Of a stretch of 33,508 nt of DNA, positions 1 to 8,729 are shown piece after piece. The notes beneath the pieces are model-generated. The model did not search any database. It was given only the letters and a program-made list of their open reading frames with translations, and was not told where the DNA came from. Source of the stretch: Parvularia atlantis (lineage: Eukaryota > Opisthokonta > Rotosphaerida); the NCBI GenBank assembly GCA_943704415.1, contig CALSCO010001329.1, forward strand, positions 1-33,508, given 5' to 3'. Position numbers and translations under genes: made by a program. The first letter of the stretch is position 1, and each line of letters starts with the position of its first letter.

Positions 1-11
1 ATCTCAAGAAC

Positions 12-28
12 CACGAGCACTGCTCGTG
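12..28. repeat. Short perfect inverted repeat near the window edge
   Basis: Eight-base arms (CACGAGCA and TGCTCGTG) flank a single central C. It lies about 150 bp upstream of the first gene. It could be a dimer-binding palindrome or a short hairpin. No gene is seen in bases 1-173. Function is unknown, and a chance match is possible in GC-rich DNA. Confidence 0.35.
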
Positions 29-109
29 ATGCGGAGGGAAACCCCTGAGGCTGCCTCGGGCCACCAAGGACGACTCGGCTCCACAGTGAAACAAGGAGTT
101 CAGTTTAGG

Positions 110-119
110 TTTAAAAAGG
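110..119 (+). promoter_or_regulatory. TATA-like AT-rich element upstream of the AN1 gene
   Basis: TTTAAAAAGG is an isolated AT-rich run in a very GC-rich region. It lies about 55-65 bp upstream of the proposed AN1 gene start at 174. The position suits a core promoter element with a short 5' leader. This rests on sequence resemblance only. Confidence 0.35.
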
Positions 120-173
120 CACTTTTGTAAGAGGCGTTCACGTTGAGCAGTTTGTGACATCGCGCAAGCCACC

Positions 174-1142
174 CTGGAGTTCCCGTCGCTGACCGAGCGC
201 TGCAGTGCGCCGCGTGCGCGCCTCGCGTGCCCATCGCGCTGACGCCCCCGTGGCCCACTCGCTGCGCACCCTAGGCTACGCTGCGTGCCAGCGCATCGGT
301 GCGCGCGCGTGCGCCGCTGCCGCTCGCGATCGCGTCCTGACGGAGCGCGCCGGTGCCGCAGACTTCCTCCCATTCAAGTGCGTCGGCTGCGGGCGCGTGT
401 TCTGGTGCGCGCGTGCGCGTGCGCGTGCTGGCGGCGCAAGACCGATGCGGGCGCGCAGCCTCGACCACCGCACGTTCACCGAGCACGAATGCACCGCGCC
501 GACGCGAGACGCGCAGCTGCTGATCTGCCCGCTGTGCGCCGCGCCGGTGCCAGGCCCACCCGGGGACGACCCGAACGTCCGCGTGCGTCGCGTCGCGTCG
601 CGTGGATCGCGGCGCGGCTGACGTGGGCGGCGGCGCGCAGATGGACGAGCACATCGCGGGCGGGTGCGCGGTCGCGGCGAAGAAGCGATCGGCCGCGAAC
701 CGGTGCAGCGCGGCCGGGTGCAGCACCAAGGTGCTCGTGCCCGTCGTCTGCCCAAAGTGCCGCCGCGGCTTCTGCGTCAAGCACCGGTTCGAGCTGGACC
801 ACCGCTGCGAAGGGCCGCGCGCCGGTGAGCGTGGGTAGTCGCGTGTGTGCGTGCTGATTGGCGTGCGCAGCTACTGCTTCTGCACGGCCGGCAGCAGCTC
901 AACCCGCACGGCCGGCAGCAGCCCACCCCGCACGGCCGGCAGCAGCTCAACCGCCGTCGGCCAACCCGTTCGCGGCGATCATGGCACCCGCGGCGGCGTG
1001 GACGGCGGCGCAGGCGCCGCTGACGGCCGAGCAGGAGGAGCGCATGCTGGCCGAGGCGATCGAGCAGTCCCTGGCGGACCAGCAGCAGCAGCCCGCGCAG
1101 CAGCAGCAGCAGCAGACTGTGGACATGTGCCGTGTCATGTGA
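174..1142 (+). CDS. ZFAND2B: AN1-type zinc-finger protein of the AIRAPL/ZFAND2 family, with UIM and C-terminal CaaX-like box
   Basis: Exons 174-204, 275-298, 362-404, 459-582, 641-824 and 871-1142 join into 225 residues. Spliced exons 1-3 restore the first AN1 finger (start LEFPSLTERCS, then CQRIDFLPFKC and FCLDHRTFTEHEC). A second AN1 finger covers about residues 65-130 (HIAGGC, CPKCRRGFC, HRFELDHRC). An Ala/Pro-rich linker, a ubiquitin-interacting-motif-like helix (ERMLAEAIEQSLAD) and a polyglutamine tail follow. The last four residues, CRVM, look like a prenylation box. Family knowledge: AIRAPL proteins associate with the proteasome and p97/VCP, and vertebrate AIRAPL combines two AN1 fingers, UIMs and a CaaX box. 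No in-frame ATG precedes the first finger. A CTG in the context GCCACC-CTG-G sits where relatives have their initiator Met, so I placed the start there. An unseen upstream exon is the alternative. Confidence 0.85.
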
Positions 1143-1293
1143 AGGCAGCTGTCTGAGCGCCAGACTCAGTGGAAAAGATAATGTGCATTTGGGGGGCATG
1201 CCGAGGGTGAAGGGAGTGGTTGAATGGGAGAGGGCGGGGAGCGGCAGGGCATTTCCTCACGGCGAACTTCTGAAAGAATGAACGAACGAAGGG

Positions 1294-1870
1294 TCAGACG
1301 TGCAGCCGCGGCAGAGAGCGCAGGGGCAGGGAGAAGTTGCCCTTGTTGCCCCGGAGGAAGTCGTCCATGGCCGTGAACGGCGAGCGCATGGGGATGAGCG
1401 ACTGCAGCGCGGCGAACGACGGCAGGCTCGACGCGCTGGCCGAGGCCGAGGCTGCGGCTGCGGGCGACGAGACAGCGGTGGCGGCGGGCGAGGGGTCGGA
1501 GCTGCTTGCGACGGCCGCAACCGACGGCAGGCTCGCGCTTCGCGGCTGCTGCTGCTGGTGCTGCTGCTGCTCCATCTGCTGCTGGCGCGCGGCCGCGAGG
1601 GCGATGACCGAAAACTGCTCGAGGATGCCCGCGGCGGCCGTGACCGAGGGCTCAATGCCGTCGTCCATCGCGTCGTCGTGCTGGTGCCGCCGCGAGCCGC
1701 TGGTCCGGCGCACGTCATTGGTCGGCACCTTGCCCGCGGCCGAGACGGCCCCGTGGCCCCGCCGGCGCGAGCGCGCCCGGCCGATGTCGGCGAGAAGCGG
1801 CGACCCCGCAAGCAAGTGCGGCGAGCCGCCGTCGCTGGACGAAGTCGACGAGCCGGGCACACCGCGGTCG

Positions 1871-1908
<38 letters not shown>

Positions 1909-2550
1909 AGCCGTCGCTTCCGAGTCGTGCCCGCTCGCGACCGTGCCCTTGGTCGGCGCTGACCCGTAGGCGTAGTACGGGAACGGCTGGGCCAGGCTGG
2001 CGGGGAGCGGCTGGGCGTTCACGGCCGGGGCGGCGCCGCCGTAGAGCAGGTGGCCGTACGAGAGCGGCGGGAGGCCGGCGGCGAGGAGGGCGTAGTGGTG
2101 CGCCGGGAGGGTGAGAGGCGCGCCGTCATCAGCCAGGGCGGGGGCGGCGTGGACCGGGGTGGGTTGCGCGAGCTCGGCTGTCCTGTCGACGGCGTGCTTG
2201 TGGTGGTGGCCCTGGCGCTGCTCGGCCGCGCCGAGGCGGCGGATGGAGCGCTGCTGCTGGTGCGCGGGCGTGTGGATGCGCAGGTGGCGCGTGAGCTCGT
2301 CCGAACGCGAGAAGCGCTTGTGGCAGCCCGGGTGCGTGCACTGGTGGGGCTTTTCGCCGGTGTGGGTGCGCACGTGCCGGTTGAGGTGCTCGTGCCGGTA
2401 GAACATCTTGCCGCAGGTCGCGACGGGGCACTTGAACGTGCGCTCGCTGCCGGCGCGGCCCGAGGCGGGCGCCGAGGCCTTGCGCGGCATGGGCGGGGCG
2501 ACGTTGGGCTGCTGGTGCGGCGGCGGCGCGGGGGCGAAGAAGCCGTCCAT
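1294..2550 (-). CDS. C2H2 zinc-finger transcription factor with Mig1/CreA-type fingers
   Basis: An uninterrupted 418-residue frame, the only clearly intronless gene here. Two tandem C2H2 fingers lie at about residues 38-95, each C-X4-C-X12-H-X3-H, joined by the HTGEKPH linker. The recognition helices read RHEHLNR and RSDELTR. Their base-contacting positions (-1, 2, 3, 6) match those of fungal Mig1/CreA, which bind GC-box sites. The rest is low complexity: histidine- and glutamine-rich stretches, an acidic D/E-rich tract (about 215-230), serine-rich segments and a [13 protein letters not shown] run, typical of a regulator with disordered activation or repression regions. Family knowledge places such fingers in carbon-catabolite repression or stress responses. 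The exact orthologue cannot be assigned from fingers alone. Confidence 0.85.
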
Positions 2551-3874
2551 CCGCGCGGCGACGGGCGACGAGGAAAGTGCCGCCGGCAGAGCGCTGGAGC
2601 CGAGAGCGGCGCGGGGGTCCGATGTCGCGGCTGGGTGATGTGGGGCGCGATGCGGATACGCGATGCGGATGCGCGATTTGGCCCTGCCTCGTCGCGAAGA
2701 GGGGGGGGGAACGTCCTCGGCGACCTGCGGGGTGCGCGGACGACGGACGGGGGGATGAGCGGAACTGCGGGCGGCAGCGGCCCCGAAGGGGGGACGAGGC
2801 GCGGAGAGGCAGTGTGCGGCGGTGGCGGTGGCCGCGCACGTGGTAGCGCGAGTCGAGCAGCCGCGCCGCGTGAAAAAAAACGCCAGTGCGCGGGCGGCGC
2901 GGTGCCGTGGGGACGGCGCAGGGCACGGGGAAGGCGGCGAGCAGCAGCAGCAACAGCAACAGCAGACTGAAGTGGCAGCGGCAAGCCGCGGTTATTTTTT
3001 TCACGTGCCGCGCGCCGCCTGAAAGGAACGAGCGGGCCGCGCGCGCGCGGGGCGGGGCGGAGGCACGCGCGCGGCAGGGCAGAGGGACAGAGAGGCGCAA
3101 AGGGGGCGTTGCGCGCGTGTCGGCGGATTCGGCGGCGCGTTGATTCGGCGCCCACGACGCGTCGCCGACGGGAGCGGGGGCGGGCCTGTGACACGTGAAA
3201 ACGCGGGGAGAACCGGGTGCGCGGGGCGGCGACGCGTTCGCCGTGTGTGGGGCGAGCAGTGCAGCGCAGGCAGCGCAGGCAGCGCGGGTGTGAGGCAGGG
3301 GCGGGCAGCGGCGGAGGAGGCGGGTGGGCCGTCGGCGAGGCGGCGGGGAATGAGGCGCGGTGGGGCGTGGGGAAACGGCGCTGCGGCCAATCAGGGCGAA
3401 GCGCACGTGGCGCGGCCGGTCACGATGCCGAACGCGATCACGCGGGGCGCGGCTGACAGCGATAGCCGCACGCGCACCCACGCGCGACGCGCACACACGC
3501 GCACCCACGCGCGTGGCAACGAACAACAGAGACGGGCAGGCGCGCTGAGATGATGTGGGCACGGCACGCGGCACAATCACTCGGGCGCTCCCCCTCTTCC
3601 GCGCACTCGCCCGGGTGACAGCGACGCGCGCGTGTGCGTGAAAGTCCTCGATATCCCATCAGCTCGCCGCCCCACGCCCCACGCCTCACGCCTCACGCGC
3701 CGCGCCCCTTTGTCAGCGTGCACTTTCGCCGGCATCACCATCGGCTTAGCACGCATCAGGCGAGAGGTGTGGCCGCGTGATGCTCATCGCCTCGTCATCA
3801 CCCGCTCTCGCTCACGCTCACGCTCACGCTCACGCTCACGCCCGTGCCCGCGCAGCGACGACGCCAGAGCACCG
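2551..3874. promoter_or_regulatory. 1.3-kb shared upstream region between the C2H2 factor and HPS1
   Basis: This is the longest stretch without a supported gene. Several long open frames cross it, but they are GC-driven, repetitive and match no family I recognise. It holds four perfect CACGTG palindromes (2837-2842, 3002-3007, 3192-3197, 3404-3409), one CCAATCA box (3387-3393), G/A-rich runs, CAG repeats near 2941-2963 and GCGCACCCACGCG-like repeats at about 3470-3520. It lies upstream of two divergent genes and probably carries the promoter of the C2H2 factor. Regulatory function is inferred from motifs and position. Confidence 0.5.
3811..3840 (+). repeat. Five perfect tandem copies of a 6-bp unit (CTCACG)
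   Basis: Five uninterrupted CTCACG copies end 34 bp before the HPS1 ATG, so they lie in its probable 5' leader or core promoter. Imperfect related units continue on both sides. The repeat is also the reverse complement of CGTGAG. No function is known. Confidence 0.85.
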
Positions 3875-6426
3875 ATGCGGCGCTTCCTCGTGACCGACGA
3901 CCAGGGCAACCCGGTCTTTGTCGACGCGCACTTCGACCCGGACATGGCGCGGATGCTGTGCTTGCCCTTTGCGACGACGCAGGATGTGATGCAGGTGCGC
4001 GCGCACCGTGGCTGCCGCCGCCCGCTGCCATGCGCACGCGCTCAACGACCGACGTGCTGCAGAGCGTGTTCAGGGAGAAGTTTACGGCGATGCGCTGCGG
4101 CGACAGCCAGTTTGTCTTCACCCAGTACGACGAGCTGCTGTACATGGTCGTGAGCGACGAGGGCGAGTCGGTGCCGTTCCTGCGCCGCCAGCTGCAGCTC
4201 ATCCACGAGCTGCTGCTGTTCAAGTTCGGGCCCAAGCCGACCAACGTGCGCGGCGCTCGTCGCCCGCCCGCCGTCGCAGCCCGCCTCTCGGCTCATGCGA
4301 CATGCGCCCCCACTCAGAACCGCGCGCCCATGCACCGCCAGACGTCCAAGTACGCCGCCATCCTGCGCCCGCTCATCCACACCATGGGCACGCTCGGCAG
4401 CGCGCAGCAGAGCTACCTCGTCCAGTCGATCGAGCGCCTCGAGGTTAACGACGACCTGCGCGCGCGCTGGTGCGGGGGCAAGGCCGCACCGTTTGTGCGC
4501 GCGCCTGACGCAGCCATTGCGCGCATAGCATGACCTCGCTCGAGGAGGCGTGCATGGTGCACCGCGGGCACGGTGCCGCGCACGTGCTGCTGTTTGTCGG
4601 CGCGAAGCTCGTCGCGCACTATTCGCGGTCCGACAACCTGCGCCTGTCGCCGTCGGACATGTTCCTGATCAGCCTGTACATCCGCAGCCTGCAAGTGCGT
4701 CGGCGCCACGTGCTCAGCGTGCGCACTGATCACACGTGCGTGCAGGAGCCCCAGCGCGCCGACGCGCCCGCGACATCCGTGCCGCCGATGGCCACGTCCA
4801 TGGCCAACGACCAGTTTGTCTCGCCCTCGTCCGACAACATCAAGCTGTCGGACCCGGAGGATGTGCGTCGCGCGTCACCCACCCCGCCACAGCGCTGAAC
4901 GCCGCGCCGCGCGCTGTAGGAGTTTGTGCTCGCGCGCGAAGACCACGACGCCGAGGACGGCGAGGGCAGCTGGGCCGGCGGTGCGCGCACGGCGAGCACT
5001 ACGGGCGCGAGCGACGCGGGCGGCGAGCGCGGGCCCGACGGCGACCAGGACCACCAGGAGTTTGACATGAACGACGTCGGGGACGAGTCCGTGCCCGCGC
5101 CTGACCGCCCCTCGCTCGACTTGGACAACATGAGCGCGGTCTCGCAGGAGGCGCCCGTGCGTGCTGCGCGGCCGCTACGAGGGTGTGTGCTCACACGCGG
5201 GTGCGCGCGCACAGCCCGAGCTGTCCGTGCTCGAGCGCCTCTACCTGCGCACGCCAAACTACGCACCGTTCACAGTCTACATGGGCCAGGTCGCACCGAT
5301 GACGACGATGGTCGTGATCAGCGACAGCATGAAAGGCTCGGACCAGGAGCGGCCGGTGCGCCCCGTGCGTTGCACGCGGTGCCCCCGTGCTCATGCACCC
5401 CGCAGGTCATGGCGCTGATGCAGCAGTCGATCCAGCGCTCGCTGTCCAACTTCATCGACTTCCTCATCATTAAGGAGCAGACGCACCTGACTGTGCTCTC
5501 GTTCCTGTCGCACTTCCCGGGGCTCGTGCACTTTATCCACGTCGACCGGTCCAACCACCAGGTGCGCGCTGCTGTGCGCCCGGGCGGGACGCGTGTTCAC
5601 GCGGGGCGGCGCAGGTCATCGCGCCCGTGATCATCCCGCTCGACAACGAGCTCGACGCGTACGCGCAGGCCACGGCGTCGATGGCGGGCGCGGCCGCGCC
5701 GGGCGCCGCCGGGCCGGGCGCCGCGGCGAACGCGAGCGAAGACGACGAGGACGACGCAGCGCAGCTCGCGCAGGCGCAGACGGCCAAGTCGTCGCCCGAG
5801 CCGCAACGTGGCGCATCCACCCAGGCGCCACCACCGCCGCCGAGCGCATCGGTGACGGGCTCGGTCCCGGCGAGCGGCGAGCCCGCCAGCCCCGACCTGT
5901 CGCAGGCCAACGCGCCGCCGGCCGGCACGTCCGAGTCGGGCGACTCGTCGTCCTGGAGCACGCTCAAGCGGCGCGTTTGGAAGATGGTCTTCTGCGCACA
6001 GGACCGGCTGTCGCAGGGCTACACGTCGATGGTGATGCAGGCCGGCGGCTTCCAGTACTCGTACCATCTCTGGTTCGAGGACATCGAGGGCAACATGTGC
6101 GCACGCCTGCTCACGCTGCGGGCGGCACTGACCCTGCCCGCTGCAGCCTGCCGATCGAGCAGCCTCTGCCCTCGCCCGAGCTTTCGTACGACGGCAGCTT
6201 CTACCGGTGCGTGCGCCGCGGCCGCGTCGGGGCGCGCCGACTGACGGCAGCGCGTTGCAGGGAGATGACGCGGCGCCTGTTCCCGACCATGCACGCGCGC
6301 GTCAACTGCTACGAGCTGTACACGCTGCACCTCGCCGCCGTGCCCTCGCGCACGCTCATCGCGCACAACCGGCGGCTGATCCGCAAGCTGCGCGAGGGGC
6401 GGGTGTCGCGCCGGCCGGTCTTGTGA
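3875..6426 (+). CDS. HPS1: HPS1-like subunit of BLOC-3 (Rab32/38 guanine-nucleotide exchange factor)
   Basis: Eleven exons (3875-3994, 4063-4245, 4318-4469, 4529-4694, 4746-4862, 4920-5156, 5215-5355, 5406-5561, 5615-6096, 6147-6206, 6261-6426) give 659 residues, against 700 in human HPS1. The N-terminus is longin-like (RRFLVTDDQGNPVFVDAHFD; later QLQLIHELLLFKFGPK). A variable acidic middle follows. The C-terminal half is diagnostic: FPGLVHFIHVDRSNHQ, GYTSMVMQAGGFQYSYHLWF and NCYELYTLHLAAVP match human HPS1 segments at equivalent positions. Family knowledge: HPS1 pairs with HPS4 to activate Rab32/Rab38 in lysosome-related organelle formation. HPS4 is not in this window. The acceptor before 4318 could instead be at 4341; both keep the frame. 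Mon1/Ccz1 relatives were considered but match the C-terminus poorly. Confidence 0.88.
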
Positions 6427-6457
6427 GCGCACACACTTGTCCTTGTCCCGTCCGATC

Positions 6458-7152
6458 ATGCCGCTTCGACCGATGCTGCGCGCGCCGTTGCGGTCTGTGC
6501 CGCCTGCCTCGTCGTCGTCGTCGTCGTCGTCGTCGTTGTCGCGGCGCTGACGTGGCGCGAGCCGGGCGCAGCGCGTTCCACGTCGGCCAGAGCGCGAGCA
6601 TCCACAAGACGGTGACCGACAGCGACATCCGCGCCTTCGCCGCGCTCTCGCTCGACACGAACCCGCTGCACCTGGACGACGCCTACGCCAAGGTGCCGGC
6701 GGCGCCCCGATCGCAGATGGCGCACGACGCGTGACGCGCGGGCGGGCGGCCGCAGACGACGCGCTTCGGACGGCGCATCGCGCACGGCATGATCGCGGCG
6801 AGTGTGCTGTCGGGCGTGCTGGGGACGCGGTGTGCCGTCGTCGTTCTCGTCGTCGTGGTGCTGATCGAGCGGGTGCGGCGCGCAGCCTGCCCGGCCCCGG
6901 CGCCGTGTACCTCTCGCAGACGCTCAAGTTCACGGCGCCCGTGTACGTGGACGACGCGGTCGAGGCGCGCGTGACCGTGCTCAGCATGGACGAGGCGTGC
7001 CGGCGCATGACGCTCGAGACGGTGCGCGGTCGTGTGTGCCGCGTGTGTGTCGTGCGGCGTCGTGCTGATGCATGCGGCAGGTCGTGAGCAAGGCCGACGG
7101 CACCGTCGTGATCACGGGCGAGGCGCAGGCGCTGCTGCCCAAGGCGACGTGA
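6458..7152 (+). CDS. HTD2: MaoC-like hot-dog hydratase, probable mitochondrial 3-hydroxyacyl-thioester dehydratase
   Basis: Exons 6458-6492, 6572-6692, 6756-6829, 6886-7021 and 7081-7152 give 145 residues. The first 12 residues (MPLRPMLRAPLR) are arginine-rich without acidic residues, as in a mitochondrial presequence. The hot-dog fold follows: FHVGQSASIHKTVTDSDI, then the active-site block with Asp40 and His45 (DTNPLHLD), spaced as in R-specific enoyl-CoA hydratases. Next come RFGRRIAHGMIAAS and LPGPGAVYLSQTLKF. Family knowledge: these enzymes dehydrate (R)-3-hydroxyacyl thioesters, in mitochondria mainly on acyl-carrier protein for type II fatty-acid synthesis and lipoate supply. The ATG is 31 bp after the HPS1 stop. 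A peroxisomal or PhaJ-like role is the alternative; no PTS1 is present. Confidence 0.85.
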
Positions 7153-7199
7153 GCCGTGTGCCCGCCTGCTGCCCAAGGCGACGTGAGCCGTGTGCCCGC
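7132..7199 (+). repeat. Perfect 34-bp tandem duplication spanning the HTD2 stop codon
   Basis: Copy 1 (7132-7165) holds the last codons and stop of HTD2. Copy 2 (7166-7199) is identical and lies in the 3' untranslated region. A third partial match (CTGCTGCC) begins at 7200. The identity suggests a recent slippage or replication duplication. The protein is unaffected because the stop is in copy 1. Confidence 0.95.
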
Positions 7200-7238
7200 C
7201 TGCTGCCGTTGCCGCGCACGACACAGCCCCAAGCCCAT

Positions 7239-8693
7239 TCACAACGAGACGACCTCGGACGCGGCCTTGCGCAGCCGGTTCATCACGGCCAGACCCGCCG
7301 CGTCCTCGCGCACGCCCTCGACCACGACCACGCGCGCGCCCGCCGCGTCCAGGTCGCGCAGTGCCGCAAACAACCCGTGCGCGACCTCGTCGGCCGACGC
7401 CGTCGCGCTCAGCACGTACTCGATCGCGCCCGCGACGCCCGCGGCCGTCACCCCCGGCGTCCACGGCACGAGCGGCACGGCCGTACTGCTGCTGCTGCGC
7501 GGCTGCGTCCGCACGATCGCGCACGGCACGCCCTCGCGCACCAGCGCGGTGACGCGGCGGTCGGCCTCGGCGGCGAGGGCGGCGGGCGCAGTGCCGTCGG
7601 CCGGATCGAGCAGAACGATGCGCGCCTCGGGCGCGTAGTGACGGTACTTCATGCCGGGCGTGGTCGGGGCGGCCTCCAGTGCGGCGCTGTGAAAGTGCTT
7701 GGCGTAGACGCGCAGGCCCGGCAGCAGCTCGCGCAGCTGCTCGTAGGTGACGCCGCCGGGTCGGAGCAGCGCGGGTGGGTCCTGAAGCACGTCGACCACG
7801 GTCGACTCGACGCCGACGTCGGCAGCGCCGCCGTCCAGCACCAGCGGCACGCGTCCCGCGCCCAGATCGAGCGCGTCGGCGACGTGGGCGGCGCGCGTCG
7901 GGCTCGGCCGGCCCGAGCGGTTGGCCGAGGGCGCGGCGAGCGGGAAGCCGCAGCGGGCGATGAGCAGGCGCGCGACGGGGTGGGCCGGCATACGCACGCC
8001 GACGGTCGGCAGGCCACACGTCACGGCGGGGGCGACTGCGGCCGGTGCGCGCGGGGAGAGATCAGTGCGCACGACGCCGAGCACCGCGACGGGCACGACG
8101 CCGAGCACAACGCCGAGCACGCACCGACGTCCGGTGCCACCGGCAGCAACAGCGTCAGCGGCCCCGGCCAGAAGCGCTCGATCAGCAGCCGCGCGGCCGG
8201 CGGGACGTGCGCGACGAGCGGCGCGAGCATCTCGAGCGAGGCGACGTGGACGATCAGCGGGTTGTCGGCCGGGCGCCCCTTGGCCGCGAAGATGCGTGCG
8301 GCCGCGGCGGGGCGCAGCGCGTTGCCGCCGAGCCCGTAGACCGTCTCGGTCGGGAAGCCGACGACGCCGTCGGCGCGGAGCAGCTCGACGGCTGCGCGGC
8401 GTGTGAGCGGGGCCGGCACACGGGGCGCGAGAGGGGCGAGGCCGATGCGCACCGCGGTCGAGCGCGGCGTCGCTCGCGGCATCGGCCGGCGCGACGTCAA
8501 AGACGTGCAGCGTGTTGGCGCGGACGTGCACTGCGACGGGCAGCACCTCGGTCGTGCTGCTGCTGCTGCTGCTGCTGCTGCTACTACTGCTGCTGCTGCT
8601 GCTGCTGCTGGTCGTGGTGGTGGCGCTGGCGGACGACATCGTGCGGCGGAGCAGCGGCGCGACGGCACGGCGCATCGATTGAGCGTTGTGCAA
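7239..8693 (-). CDS. SUA5: Threonylcarbamoyl-AMP synthase (YrdC + Sua5 domains) for tRNA t6A37
   Basis: Three exons (8453-8693, 8125-8391, 7239-8035 on the minus strand) give 434 residues. The N-terminus (MHNAQSMRRAVAPLLRR) is basic and free of acidic residues, followed by a second Met (MSSAS) and a long poly-serine tract. The YrdC domain contains GVVGFPTETVYGLGGNAL, KGRPADNPLIVHV and WPGPLTLLLPV, then TVGVRMPAHPVAR and APSANRSGRPSPT. A linker leads to the Sua5 domain with the conserved PGMKYRHYAPEAR. The enzyme makes threonylcarbamoyl-AMP from threonine, bicarbonate and ATP, the first step of t6A. The basic leader before the second Met fits dual mitochondrial/cytosolic supply from alternative starts, which is inference. 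The start is only 36 bp from the ELP5 stop. Confidence 0.93.
   Translation of the reverse strand: MHNAQSMRRAVAPLLRRTMSSASATTTTSSSSSSSSSSSSSSSSSSTTEVLPVAVHVRANTLHVFDVAPADAASDAALDRGAHRPRPSRAPCAGPAHTPRSRRAAPRRRRRRLPDRDGLRARRQRAAPRRGRTHLRGQGAPGRQPADRPRRLARDARAARRARPAGRAAADRALLAGAADAVAAGGTGRRCVLGVVLGVVPVAVLGVVRTDLSPRAPAAVAPAVTCGLPTVGVRMPAHPVARLLIARCGFPLAAPSANRSGRPSPTRAAHVADALDLGAGRVPLVLDGGAADVGVESTVVDVLQDPPALLRPGGVTYEQLRELLPGLRVYAKHFHSAALEAAPTTPGMKYRHYAPEARIVLLDPADGTAPAALAAEADRRVTALVREGVPCAIVRTQPRSSSSTAVPLVPWTPGVTAAGVAGAIEYVLSATASADEVAHGLFAALRDLDAAGARVVVVEGVREDAAGLAVMNRLRKAASEVVSL
8557..8610 (-). repeat. CTG/CAG microsatellite encoding poly-serine in SUA5
   Basis: About 18 triplets, mostly CTG on the plus strand with two CTA interruptions, read as serine codons on the minus strand. 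They lie between the N-terminal leader and the YrdC domain of SUA5. Length variation would change only a disordered linker. Confidence 0.9.
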
Positions 8694-8729
8694 TCTGCCT
8701 CAATCAAAGCGTGTCACAACGGGGCGGCG

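Noticed and set aside
2019-3580. Long minus-strand open frames (391 and 483 residues) over the upstream region of the C2H2 factor
   Set aside because: They are Arg/Pro/Ala-rich, shift with GC composition, match no family and overlap the real zinc-finger gene out of frame.
3875-4700. First impression of a Mon1-type vacuolar fusion protein
   Set aside because: The longin-like start is compatible, but the C-terminal half matches HPS1 segment by segment.
6019-8019. A 666-residue minus-strand open frame
   Set aside because: It crosses HPS1, HTD2 and SUA5, all with clear family motifs in other frames; absence of stops reflects high GC.
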